Assembly: GCA_903882935.1 (NCBI GenBank)
Contig: CAIRZB010000084.1
Coordinates: 144,676-208,675, forward strand
DNA from: an uncultured Parafilimonas sp.
GTDB lineage: Bacteria > Bacteroidota > Bacteroidia > Chitinophagales > Chitinophagaceae
Direction of reading: 5' to 3'
Length of the DNA stretch: 64,000 bases
Part shown: positions 1-8,942 of the stretch, piece after piece
How the letters are laid out: each line of letters starts with the position of its first letter
How positions within the stretch are numbered: position 1 is the first letter of the stretch
Notes under the pieces: generated by a model
Told to the model about the DNA's origin: nothing
The model's database searches: none
What the model saw: the letters and a program-made list of their open reading frames with translations, nothing else
Program-made: the position numbers and the translations under genes

Positions 1-1
1 G

Positions 2-898
2 CACACCAACAACTCCGTGGCTGTACTATTAGCTTGTTACAACAGGAAACAAAAAACCCTTTCGTTTCTAGAAAGCTTCACCAAACAGCAATATTACCAA
101 AACGGGGCCATCGACATCTATCTGCTTGATGATGCCTCAACCGATGGCACCGCCGAAGCGGTTAAAGCTTTGTACCCAGCAGTAAATATTATAACAAGTG
201 CCGGCAATTTATATTGGGCAGCCAGCATGATTGAGGCATGGCGGTACGCTATGGCCCAAAAGAATTACGATTTTTTTCTACTTTGTAATGATGATGTTGT
301 GGTGTATGAAAATGCCCTTGAAAACCTTTTTAATGCATACAAGCTTGCGGGAAACAACGGAACAATACTTATTGGTTCAACACTTGACCCAAACACCTCC
401 AAAATTTCATACGGTGGTAACCGCCTTGTGATGCACGCACTAAAGAAAACAACGTATACCCTTATTGAACCCGATGAAACCAAACTTATACCGTGCAATA
501 CCGGAAATGCCAATATTTTATTGGTAGATGCAGAAACAGTAAAAAGGGTTGGTATTTTTTCAAACGCCTTCATCCATATATTCGCAGATTTTGATTACAC
601 CTTAACGGCATACAAGGCTGGGATAAAAGTTTTTATTGCACCCGGCTTTTACGGCATTTGCGAAAGAGATTACTTTACAAAATGGCTGCCTGGCTCTAAA
701 TCCCTTAAAGAAAGGATACAATACATGTACCACACCAAGGGCCTTGGTTATAAGGAACATTTGCATTTTGTAAAAAAACACTACCCCGCAGGCTATGCCG
801 CCGCGTTTACAAAACTTTGGCTGAAAACATTATTTCCGGTAATTTGGGATAAATTCAGAAAAAAAGACACCTTAATTGAGAGTAGTAATCTTAAATAA
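2..898 (+). CDS. Glycosyltransferase family 2 (5' end outside window)
   Basis: Predicted GT-A fold sugar transferase acting at the cytoplasmic face on surface-polysaccharide precursors. The N-terminal segment VAVLLACYNRKQKT is the usual GT2 nucleotide-binding start, followed by LLDDASTDGT and an LLCNDDVVV segment that supplies the metal/nucleotide-binding acidic motif. The frame is open to the window edge and a GTG lies at 17, but the protein already begins inside the first GT2 strand, so the true start is probably just upstream. The 3' end overlaps the next glycosyltransferase by 23 bases, so the two are translationally linked. The acceptor sugar cannot be told. Confidence 0.85.
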   Translation, partial: HTNNSVAVLLACYNRKQKTLSFLESFTKQQYYQNGAIDIYLLDDASTDGTAEAVKALYPAVNIITSAGNLYWAASMIEAWRYAMAQKNYDFFLLCNDDVVVYENALENLFNAYKLAGNNGTILIGSTLDPNTSKISYGGNRLVMHALKKTTYTLIEPDETKLIPCNTGNANILLVDAETVKRVGIFSNAFIHIFADFDYTLTAYKAGIKVFIAPGFYGICERDYFTKWLPGSKSLKERIQYMYHTKGLGYKEHLHFVKKHYPAGYAAAFTKLWLKTLFPVIWDKFRKKDTLIESSNLK

Positions 899-2060
899 TG
901 ATTTCAGGGTTTACTGGAAGGACAGGCTTTTTTTCCTGAAGCAATACCTTGCTACGCGTAAAATTGAATTTTACGCAATTGAGTTATTTGGCAAGGGGTC
1001 GCCCTATGCATTTGATGTATATAACAACAACGAACAATGGTGGGCCTGTTTGTTCCCCGAAAAAAGTGCAGCTGAAATATCACCCAAAGACGTTTGGGAA
1101 GCACTGTCTTCGGCACTTTTCGCAATAAACCCCGATGTAATTATTGCACCCTCCATTGTTTTTTACCCAGGTGCACTTGGCATACGCTGGGCAAAAAAAA
1201 ACAATAAAAAATTCATCATGTTCGACGACGCAATGGCTGGGCAGGTTAAACGCCAGTTTATTGTGCAATGGATAAAAAACCTTATAACAAAGCAGGCCGA
1301 TGGCTTTTGGCTACCCTCACCAAATTACCTTGCCGGTTACGCCTATTTGGGCCCAACCAAACTGCTTTTTTTTTATGGCTTTAACTGTATAGACAACCAG
1401 CGCTTTAAGGCAGGCAGCAGCAACCCCATGAACCACAAAACGATTATTTGCGTGGCGCGGCTGGTACCCATTAAAAATATTGATGCACTTATTAAAGCAT
1501 GGGCAAAAATAGAAGCGGCAGAAACAGGATATAAGTTGTTAATTGTTGGCACTGGCCCCACCTATAACAATTTAACCCATTTAGCCGCAGCCTTACACTT
1601 AACAACAGTTGAGTTTTTGGGTACAGTACCCAATGAACAGCTTGCAGCATATTACCACAAAGCTGATGCATTTATTTTACCCAGCTTCTCAGAGAGTTGG
1701 GGGTTAGTGGTAAACGAAGCCATGGCGGCTGGGCTGCCGGTGTTATTAAGCGATAACATAAACGCGGCACATTGCCTGTTAAAGGAGGGGGAAAATGGGT
1801 TTACATTTAATGCCCGAAGCACACAGGATATAGAAAATGCGATTTTAAAATTTATCCAGCTAGGCGCAGCGTCAAAAATGCAGATGTCGTTAAACTCCCT
1901 GAAAGAAGTTGACAAGTTGAATTATGAAAAAATGGGTGTTCAATTAACCGACGCACTGGTGAAAATACATGCGCAAAAAACAAAATACACGGGCGTATTG
2001 GCGTGGATTATGATAAATAGGTGGAACGGGCGATACAATACAAAAGGCTGGGATAACTAA
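876..2060 (+). CDS. Glycosyltransferase family 4 (GT-B)
   Basis: A 394-residue retaining glycosyltransferase. The C-terminal Rossmann domain carries IICVARLVPIKNIDALIKA, LLIVGTGP and the GT4 signature PSFSESWGLVVNEAMAAGLP, in which the E-x7-E glutamates bind the nucleotide sugar. It starts at a TTG (876) inside the end of the upstream GT2 gene. A methyltransferase follows after 53 bases. Together the three look like part of an O-antigen or exopolysaccharide cluster extending left of the window. The donor and acceptor are unknown. Confidence 0.87.
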   Translation: MRVVILNNDFRVYWKDRLFFLKQYLATRKIEFYAIELFGKGSPYAFDVYNNNEQWWACLFPEKSAAEISPKDVWEALSSALFAINPDVIIAPSIVFYPGALGIRWAKKNNKKFIMFDDAMAGQVKRQFIVQWIKNLITKQADGFWLPSPNYLAGYAYLGPTKLLFFYGFNCIDNQRFKAGSSNPMNHKTIICVARLVPIKNIDALIKAWAKIEAAETGYKLLIVGTGPTYNNLTHLAAALHLTTVEFLGTVPNEQLAAYYHKADAFILPSFSESWGLVVNEAMAAGLPVLLSDNINAAHCLLKEGENGFTFNARSTQDIENAILKFIQLGAASKMQMSLNSLKEVDKLNYEKMGVQLTDALVKIHAQKTKYTGVLAWIMINRWNGRYNTKGWDN

Positions 2061-2113
2061 CCGAAAAAAGCGTACCAATAAAAAGAACTCATCCAATTGA
2101 ATAAATCACATTT

Positions 2114-2872
2114 ATGTCTGAACAAATAAAACAACAGGAAAAGATTTATGATGAAATATATTCGATAGACCAAGAAGCATCGTATGGCTATAATTTCACT
2201 AAAGACGCTCTAACAAGATACCTTAGGGACCGAAGGCTTTACAAAGCCCTAAAGGTTTTGGCAAACAAAAACCAGAACACGGTGGGCTGGAAAGTATTGA
2301 GCCTTTGTGGAGGCGTGGGCGGCGAAGGTGTTTTTTTTGTGAATAACGGTTTTGAGGACGTTACAGTTTCCGACATTTCAGACAACTCATTAAAAATCTG
2401 CAATCAATTTGCACCCTCCATAAAAACGGTTAAGCAAAATGCAGAAAGCCTTGATTTTCCCGATAATTCGTTTGATATTGTTGTGGTGCAGGATGGGTTA
2501 CACCATTTGCCCAGGCCGGTATCTGGGTTTACCGAAATGCTGCGGGTTGCTAAAAAAGCGGTTGTAGTAATTGAGCCTTACAATGGCTTTATCGGAAAGT
2601 TAATTGGCACCGAGTGGGAAGTTGCGGGCGATGCAATGAACTATGTATTTAGGTGGAACAAAAACATGGTAAGCCAAACAGTTAAAAGTTTTCTGCTCAA
2701 AAATTACAGTAGCATCAAAGTTATCAGGTGCTGGGACCATGGCCTGCTCGTTTCAAAAATTGTTGGCCTGCTTCCTAAGTCGCTTCAACTTAAAGCAGCA
2801 AAACTAATTTATGCCATGCTAAAACCCTTTAATATTGTAGGTAATATGATGGTTACAGTTGTAATTAAATAA
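2114..2872 (+). CDS. Class I SAM-dependent methyltransferase
   Basis: A 252-residue protein with a Methyltransf_11-type core: motif I VLSLCGGVGGEGVFF (roughly residues 70-85) for S-adenosylmethionine binding, the acidic end of strand 2 (VTVSDIS), and FDIVVVQDGLHHL as motif II/post-II. The position behind two glycosyltransferase genes suggests O-methylation of a glycan or of a lipid-linked intermediate, but the sequence alone does not identify the substrate. The ATG at 2114 is the first sensible start; there is no clear Shine-Dalgarno sequence, as is usual in Bacteroidota. Confidence 0.82.
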   Translation: MSEQIKQQEKIYDEIYSIDQEASYGYNFTKDALTRYLRDRRLYKALKVLANKNQNTVGWKVLSLCGGVGGEGVFFVNNGFEDVTVSDISDNSLKICNQFAPSIKTVKQNAESLDFPDNSFDIVVVQDGLHHLPRPVSGFTEMLRVAKKAVVVIEPYNGFIGKLIGTEWEVAGDAMNYVFRWNKNMVSQTVKSFLLKNYSSIKVIRCWDHGLLVSKIVGLLPKSLQLKAAKLIYAMLKPFNIVGNMMVTVVIK

Positions 2873-3040
2873 ATACCCATTTAAATAACATCAACACACT
2901 TTAGTAAAAACAGTGTCGGATATTAGCATAACACTGGCGAATGCCCAAATTGCCTCACGCATACTGCAAGTACCCTGTTTTTTGCCAAATTTAACCGCAA
3001 ACGCTTTAGGTTATTTTACCTAAATGTGTAGCTTTACTTT

Positions 3041-4111
3041 TTGCGTTACCCGCTTAAAACACCATACCAAAACCGACTAACTACATTGACAAAGCTTGAG
3101 CGCATCATATTAAGTTCACCTCCCGCGTCATTCATCCGCCGGAAAAGTAAAAAAATAGTGTTGCCCGGCTGTGAGGGCCAACCGTTATACAATGTATACA
3201 AATCCTTTTCCGCACAAATTGTAAGGGTGGGCCTTAGTGAGCGTGCAGCCGCAATATCATTCAACTTTGTAATGGCCATACCGGCCGCCACCATTTTTTT
3301 GTTTACGCTGGTACCGTACCTGCCCATTGCCAAAGATATAAACCGCGAACTGATACGTTTTGTAACCGACCTTACCCCCAACCAACAAACCCGGCTTTTT
3401 GTGATAGACTTTTTAGATGATTTTTTACACAAGCCCAAAAAAGGCTTGCTTTCTGCGGGCTTTTTACTGGCCGTGTTCTACTCATCAAATGCCATGATGG
3501 GCATTATACGCACATTCGACCGGTCAGTTTCCACGAGGCACCGTTCAGGCTTTTTACACAAACGCTTACGGGCATTGGCACTGATAACCATCGTTATATT
3601 CATTATAATTGGCACCACCCTTATTTCAGTCGGCCAAGGCCGCCTGTTCCCCCTCGTGCTGCAATGGCTGAACATAAAAAACGTACACACCAAAGTATGG
3701 ATACAAAACCTGCGCTGGGTTATTATCATCCTGCTCTTCCTGTATTCCATCGCTTTTATTTATAAATATGCCCCTTCGGTAAAAAAACGTTGGAAATTAC
3801 TGTCAACCGGGGCTGTTTTTGCCACATTTCTCATTACCGTAACTACCTGGGTATTTGCAGTTTGGGCACAAAATTTCTCCAACTACAACAAATTTTACGG
3901 GCCCATCGGCACTGTGCTGATGATAATGTTTTTAATTTATGTAAACTCGCTGATTTTACTAATTGGGTATGAGTTAAATATAGGCATCGCCGTTTTAAAA
4001 GAGGCTGAACACGGCAAGCCTTTGGCGGGGCAAATAACCGGCGGTTCTGTTTCATATATCCAACAGGAGGCAACGCAGCCAAACCGGCTGGCAACAAAAG
4101 AGAAAGACTAA
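3041..4111 (+). CDS. YihY/virulence factor BrkB family membrane protein
   Basis: A 356-residue inner-membrane protein of the YihY/BrkB family. Following a ~65-residue cytoplasmic segment come about six hydrophobic stretches, including AAAISFNFVMAIPAATIFLF, KGLLSAGFLLAVFYSSNAMM and FYGPIGTVLMIMFLIYVNSL; the SFNFVMAIP and GPIGTVL segments are typical of the family. Family members have been proposed to be transporters but have no settled function. The frame opens at a TTG (3041); no better ATG lies near the start. The downstream neighbour is a broken acetyltransferase gene. Confidence 0.85.
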   Translation: MRYPLKTPYQNRLTTLTKLERIILSSPPASFIRRKSKKIVLPGCEGQPLYNVYKSFSAQIVRVGLSERAAAISFNFVMAIPAATIFLFTLVPYLPIAKDINRELIRFVTDLTPNQQTRLFVIDFLDDFLHKPKKGLLSAGFLLAVFYSSNAMMGIIRTFDRSVSTRHRSGFLHKRLRALALITIVIFIIIGTTLISVGQGRLFPLVLQWLNIKNVHTKVWIQNLRWVIIILLFLYSIAFIYKYAPSVKKRWKLLSTGAVFATFLITVTTWVFAVWAQNFSNYNKFYGPIGTVLMIMFLIYVNSLILLIGYELNIGIAVLKEAEHGKPLAGQITGGSVSYIQQEATQPNRLATKEKD

Positions 4112-4130
4112 CCAGTTTTTACATAACCCC

Positions 4131-4610
4131 CCAACTCTTATAGGCATTATCATACGCCAAAGCCAGCAAAGCGATTTTGAGGTACTACTAAAACTTATAA
4201 AAGGCCTGGCGGCTTTTCGGGGCATGCCCGAAAAAGTTACCAATACGGTTGAGTAGATGAAAGCGGAACAAAGCTGTTTCCGTTGCCTCGTCGCTGAAAA
4301 CGTCGGCGGCGAAATGGTTGGCATAGCCACATACTTTTACACCTATTACACTTGGGTTGGTAAATCGCTTTATTTGGATGATTTGTATGTGTTGCAAGCC
4401 TACCGCGGCCAAAAAGTAGGCAAAAGCCTGCTGGCCCGATTGTTTACGATTGCCAAGGCGGAAAACTGAAAAAGGGTGCGGGGGATGGAATCGCACTGGA
4501 ACCAACCCGCCATTGGTTTTTACGAAAAATGCGGGGCAGATATTGACAGGGGGCTTTTTATTGGTGATTTTGACAGTAGTGCGATTGAACAATTTCCTTT
4601 TACCGCATAA
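4131..4610 (+). pseudogene. GNAT acetyltransferase, inactivated by two in-frame stops
   Basis: Read in one frame, this stretch encodes a complete small GNAT: IGIIIRQSQQSDFEVLLKLI, RGMPEKVTNTVE, then MVGIATYFYTYYTWVGKSL, YLDDLYVLQAYRGQKVGKSL (acetyl-CoA-binding motif A) and HWNQPAIGFYEKCGA (motif B). It is interrupted by TAG at 4254-4256 (expected Gln) and TGA at 4467-4469 (expected Cys), with no frameshift. The usual Trp in the KRVRW segment is Gly, and no ATG precedes the first conserved residues. Three independent lesions point to real decay rather than a read error. It lies immediately after the YihY gene on the same strand. Confidence 0.85.
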
Positions 4611-4734
4611 AAAACAAACGTTCGCGGAATAAGTTATTAACTGATGAATTTTGCTGTTTTGTTATGGTGGGATAATATATTAGCAAAAATTGCCCATTTA
4701 TTGCTTAGATGCAGTTAGGCAACAAATAAACACC

Positions 4735-5475
4735 CTACCATTTCTTCTTAAAATCCCCCCTGCTAAAAAATTTTTCTATCAGGCAGTACATCACAATAAA
4801 AAAGTAGCGGCTGCCCATCTCCCTAATTTTCAGGTTTGATGTGCCGTGCTTGCGGTTTTGCCATGAGTTTGGCACAACCGTAAAAGTATAGCCACGTACC
4901 ACAGCTTTTAGTGGCAGCTCAACCGTAAGGTTAAAATGCGGGGAAAGAAATGGCTTTAACCCTTCTATACACTCCTTTGAATATAGTTTAAACGCATTGG
5001 TAACATCGCTGTATCTTATGCGGAACACTATGGATATCATGTTGTTCACAAAGCGGTTGATGAACAATTTTTTTCTGGGGTATCCTATCACCTTACTTTC
5101 TTTGGTAAAGCGGTTACCAAAAACGCAATCTACTTGCAGGGTGGTAAAAGCATTGTAAAACCGCACCAAATCCGATGGCAGGTCCGACAGGTCGGCCATC
5201 ACTATTGCCACGCAATCCCCTTTAAAATTGTCTAGCCCTTTTCTAATGGCAAAACCAAAACCGTTATGCGGCGGCGGGTTAAATATGGTGCATAAGGTGG
5301 GTATTTGTGTTTTGAGCTCGCCCAACACTTCGGCCGTGTTGTCTTTGGAGTTATCGTTCACCACCACAAATTCATGTTCAATATTGTTTAATGTAAGCTC
5401 AGTATAAAACGCATTAATGGTATCGGGCAAATTTAGTGCCTCGTTATAGGCCGGTATAACTATACTAAGTTTCAT
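4735..5475 (-). CDS. Dolichol-phosphate-mannose-synthase-like glycosyltransferase (GT2)
   Basis: A 246-residue GT2 enzyme with MKLSIVIPAYNEALNLPDTI, FVVVNDNSKDNT and AIVMADLSD (the DxD-like metal site), followed by FGNRFTKES, as in DPM1/polyprenyl-phosphate sugar transferases. No C-terminal membrane segments are present, so this is the soluble, DPM1-size form. It probably charges a polyprenyl phosphate with a hexose that a membrane transferase then uses; the polytopic protein at 6766-8649 in the same minus-strand group is a candidate partner (inference). It is the last gene of that group. Confidence 0.85.
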   Translation of the reverse strand: MKLSIVIPAYNEALNLPDTINAFYTELTLNNIEHEFVVVNDNSKDNTAEVLGELKTQIPTLCTIFNPPPHNGFGFAIRKGLDNFKGDCVAIVMADLSDLPSDLVRFYNAFTTLQVDCVFGNRFTKESKVIGYPRKKLFINRFVNNMISIVFRIRYSDVTNAFKLYSKECIEGLKPFLSPHFNLTVELPLKAVVRGYTFTVVPNSWQNRKHGTSNLKIREMGSRYFFIVMYCLIEKFFSRGDFKKKW

Positions 5476-5667
5476 TTCTTTTGTTTAATGCGTTGAAGGG
5501 GGGGCTATACCCCGATGCTATAAAAATAAGCGCAATAATAGTATCATCCGGCATCAGTCGTAAAAAAGTTAACTGCACCGCAAAATGTACACCCTGTTAG
5601 CTGCTACAGCAGCACGGTGGCTTTTTCAGAAAAAATGCACACACAAGCTGCAAGTAAACTATTGGCC

Positions 5668-6732
5668 TTAAGCATCCAAAATAGGCTTTAGTATTTTGTC
5701 ATTCTCCCGTATCCAGTTAAAAATATCCTGCACAATAACCGCGGCATTTCTTTTTGGCTGCCAGCCGGTATGGCCGGTTATCTTCGCATTGTCGGTTATG
5801 TACAGCGGTATATCGCCCCTACGGTTTTCCGCCACCCTTTTTTCGCCCACTGTATTACCCGTTATGTTGGCGCATATACGGGTAAGTTCTTTTAACGACA
5901 CACTGGAGAATGTGCCGCCCCCTGCGTTAAATATCTGCCCGTTTACTTTTTCAAAATTGTGCAACTGGTAATCTATCAAATCAAACAAGTCAAGTATATG
6001 CAACACATCCCGCACCTGTTTACCCTGGCCGCCATAGCCAAAATAGGCAATGTCTTTTTTCCAGTAGTGGCGGGCCACCCAAAGTGTAATAACACCTTGG
6101 TCAACTTTGCCCATTTGGTGGGGGCCGGCCACCACGCCGCAACGATTTATTACACAGCCCATGTTAAAAAACACGCGGAACTCGTCTGCCAATATTTCGG
6201 AGGCCAGTTTGGTAGCCCCGTAAATTGACCGGGCTTTGTCTATCGGAAAATTTTCCGCAATGCCGCTATGGCTAACGCCAGGCATGGTTTGCTTCGGCAA
6301 CAGCTCAAACCGCGTGTCCCCTTCCACATACGCTACATTTTCCAAGTGCTCAATAGGGTACACCCGGCTAGTGGAAAGAAATATGAGTTTGGCCCGGTGG
6401 CGCACAGCCATTTCCAACGTATTTATGCTGCCTACCAGGTTCGTATTTATAACGTAGGTTGGCACGGTACCCAAGCCCGCGCTAACTGAGGGCTCGGCCG
6501 CTGCGTCAATAATATAATCAATCGCTTGGTCAAATACCAAATCCTCGGCATTTCTTATGTCGCCGTGGGTATACTGCACACCATGTTCGCTTAGCCTTGG
6601 TATGTTTAATTCCGAACCTTTTCTTTTTAAGTTATCCAATGCCAAAATAGTGTAAAGTGGGTATTGCCGCTTAAGCATGATGGCGAGGTTTGAGCCAATA
6701 AAACCACAGCCCCCGGTAATAAGTATTGTCAT
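5668..6732 (-). CDS. NAD-dependent epimerase/dehydratase, CDP-paratose 2-epimerase-like
   Basis: A 354-residue extended short-chain dehydrogenase. The NAD-binding loop is TGGCGFIGSN at residues 6-15 and the catalytic YxxxK motif appears as RSIYGATKLASE. The YGATKLASE context and the VFDNL-like LALDNLKRKGSELN loop resemble CDP-paratose/tyvelose epimerases and related sugar-nucleotide epimerases more than GalE. It likely makes an unusual nucleotide sugar for the glycosyltransferases around it. It lies 33 bases downstream of the polytopic membrane protein on the minus strand. The exact substrate is uncertain. Confidence 0.83.
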   Translation of the reverse strand: MTILITGGCGFIGSNLAIMLKRQYPLYTILALDNLKRKGSELNIPRLSEHGVQYTHGDIRNAEDLVFDQAIDYIIDAAAEPSVSAGLGTVPTYVINTNLVGSINTLEMAVRHRAKLIFLSTSRVYPIEHLENVAYVEGDTRFELLPKQTMPGVSHSGIAENFPIDKARSIYGATKLASEILADEFRVFFNMGCVINRCGVVAGPHQMGKVDQGVITLWVARHYWKKDIAYFGYGGQGKQVRDVLHILDLFDLIDYQLHNFEKVNGQIFNAGGGTFSSVSLKELTRICANITGNTVGEKRVAENRRGDIPLYITDNAKITGHTGWQPKRNAAVIVQDIFNWIRENDKILKPILDA

Positions 6733-6765
6733 AGATATATTGTAATTGGCTTTTAAGGTGGATGC

Positions 6766-8649
6766 CTAATTTTTTAAATCGGTGCGGTATAGTGTAATGT
6801 GCACCCTGTTTACTACACCGCTTTTCATATCCGTAGTAAATGTAAAGTTTTTTACGTTGGGCCTAACATTGTTAAAGTCGTTCATCAACGGTATAAATTT
6901 TTCGTTGTGCTTTTGCAACATATAGTAGTTAATAATCAGCGGCTGGTTATTGTGCAACGGGGTTATAAACCGCCGCTTAGGCGTATAATTGCCACTGGTA
7001 TCTAAACCCAACACAATATTTACATTAGGTGGTTGAAAGGCTGTGGCGCGCAACTTGCCCAACAAGGTGTACTTTACCTCGGTTTTTAACACCATAATAC
7101 CCGCGGGCATGCTTGGCAAGGTAATTGGCCTGCCGAAAACAACGGTGGTATCTAGCAGCAAGCTGTCTGTTCGCAGTAGGCTTTTTTCCCTTTTTACCAA
7201 CACCAACTGGTTTAAACTGTCGGTAAAAAGGTATTTGTACTTAGCCAAAATAGCCCATTTGCATTGCGGGTCATCCCAAAGCGGGTTCCGGTTATCAACG
7301 GTGTAGTTATCAAAAAAAACAGTGTCCGGCGCATCGGGCCCCTCGTAATAACGGGTATTGACGGCATCAAGTGTTGATGATTCGGTTACGATTGATTGGA
7401 ATGCAGGCCTGTTATGCCAGTTAATGTTAAGGTTATTGCGCCCGTATAGGCATTGGTTAAGCGCAAAATCAGCCGATTTGTGGTTACTCGCAACAACATG
7501 CACATCGCCCTCGCTTTTAAAAACCAAAAATAGCTGCCATAGGTAATTAACCACTGGCACAGGGCCGGTAAACAAAGGGCTGCCCACCCCAGGGTAGGCC
7601 TTGCTTAATACCAACACCCCCATTAACACGGGCGAGCATATGGCGGCTATTTGAAAAGCGTACAACAGCCTATACTGCTTTATAAACAACAGCAACGCAC
7701 AAAACAGCACCAAGGGTAGCATGCTGTTGTATTGGTGAAAATGTTCTTCGTCAAGCCGGGTAAAACCCTCCTTAAATAATAGTAAATATAAAAGCGCCAC
7801 ATTGCCCGTAACTAAAATACCCGGCAAGTTAAACTTGCCCTTTTTACGGTAAAACAATATTGCCAATAGACTGCATACCATTATTGCCGTGAATAAAACG
7901 CCTACAGCCAACGGTGCCCGGTAACCGCTGCTAAAATTGTACATGGCGTACGAATAGCTTAAGATAATATCGAACGAAGTTGTTAAGTACCCTAGCGGCG
8001 ATATGTTAAGCTGGTGTATTACAAATGCGTTTACCACAACAAGCAACATAAAAAGGGCCGCAGCATAAAGGTATTTTTTGTAAACGCATAACAGCACTAA
8101 CAGTGTTACAACAATAAATACCGTTGAAAGTAGGGTGTTTAGCTTTATGTAGGCCAGCAACGTTGCGTTAAAAAACACAAAACCAGCCAGCCTGTATAAT
8201 TTGGGGTTCTTAAATAACAGTATTAAAAAAATCAGGTTCAATATTTCAATCAAAATGCCCACCTCCCAAACGGCCACCAACAACGAAAGGAGGAAAAGGT
8301 ACATAAGTACTGTGCCGCCGCCCATTTTTTTTAACAACCTGAAGACAACTGCCAGGTTAATTACCACATAAAAATCGAACAAGAGCTGGTAAAGGGCATA
8401 CCCTTGGGGAAAGTACCTAGTTGAAAAAACACCCAAAGGACCGTATGTATAAATAACATCCTTACCCCAAACAAGTTTTTCCCGGTGGGAGGCAAAAAAC
8501 TTAAGTGCCCAAATCCATCCACTGTCCACTACGCTTTCGTTGGCAGGCAAATCAATATAAAAAAATCGGGGGAAAATCACTAACAACGCCATTATAAAAA
8601 ATACATTAACCACCCAGTTTTTTTGAAGATAGGATAAAGGCTTAAACAT
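6766..8649 (-). CDS. Polytopic membrane protein, possible GT-C type transferase
   Basis: A 627-residue protein with roughly ten to twelve hydrophobic segments in its first ~380 residues and a soluble C-terminal domain of ~240 residues rich in beta-strand-like sequence. The region after the first membrane segment (ANESVVDSGWIWALKFFASH) carries acidic residues in the place where GT-C enzymes hold their catalytic Asp/Glu. I do not recognise the family. It heads a minus-strand group with a nucleotide-sugar epimerase and a polyprenyl-phosphate sugar transferase, which is the genetic setting expected for a lipid-linked sugar transferase; this role is inferred. Confidence 0.7.
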   Translation of the reverse strand: MFKPLSYLQKNWVVNVFFIMALLVIFPRFFYIDLPANESVVDSGWIWALKFFASHREKLVWGKDVIYTYGPLGVFSTRYFPQGYALYQLLFDFYVVINLAVVFRLLKKMGGGTVLMYLFLLSLLVAVWEVGILIEILNLIFLILLFKNPKLYRLAGFVFFNATLLAYIKLNTLLSTVFIVVTLLVLLCVYKKYLYAAALFMLLVVVNAFVIHQLNISPLGYLTTSFDIILSYSYAMYNFSSGYRAPLAVGVLFTAIMVCSLLAILFYRKKGKFNLPGILVTGNVALLYLLLFKEGFTRLDEEHFHQYNSMLPLVLFCALLLFIKQYRLLYAFQIAAICSPVLMGVLVLSKAYPGVGSPLFTGPVPVVNYLWQLFLVFKSEGDVHVVASNHKSADFALNQCLYGRNNLNINWHNRPAFQSIVTESSTLDAVNTRYYEGPDAPDTVFFDNYTVDNRNPLWDDPQCKWAILAKYKYLFTDSLNQLVLVKREKSLLRTDSLLLDTTVVFGRPITLPSMPAGIMVLKTEVKYTLLGKLRATAFQPPNVNIVLGLDTSGNYTPKRRFITPLHNNQPLIINYYMLQKHNEKFIPLMNDFNNVRPNVKNFTFTTDMKSGVVNRVHITLYRTDLKN

Positions 8650-8905
8650 GCAGTTAGTTTAGATATTGTAGTGTACCATGCCGGTAGGCGAAAGTAATAT
8701 TTTTAACACAGTTTTACGGGCGAAATCCAACGGTTATCTTTTAAAGGGTTGCCAGTTTCCAATGGCATAATTGCCGCCGGCTTACATGGCCGTGGCAAAT
8801 TTGCAAATTGTGATAGCGGCCCAAATGGCCCCGCCAATTATTTGCCAAAAAACTAATCGCCCCGTCCCCATTTTGCAACTACCTGCGCATATACACATAT
8901 ACCAT

Positions 8906-8913
8906 TATATTTG
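8906..8913 (+). promoter_or_regulatory. Candidate Bacteroidota -7 box upstream of purine nucleoside phosphorylase
   Basis: TATATTTG fits the TAnnTTTG -7 consensus of Bacteroidota. It lies 29 bases before the ATG at 8943. No clear TTTG -33 box sits at the expected 19-base spacing, so support is partial. Confidence 0.4.
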
Positions 8914-8942
8914 CCGCTTTTAAATGCTATATATTTTACAGT

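Noticed and set aside
265..573. Antisense frame of 102 codons within the first glycosyltransferase gene
   Set aside because: It lies fully inside a well-supported GT2 gene and has no recognisable motif.
4112..4610. Programmed stop-codon readthrough in the GNAT gene
   Set aside because: Two different stops, loss of the conserved Trp and lack of a start codon together fit ordinary decay better.
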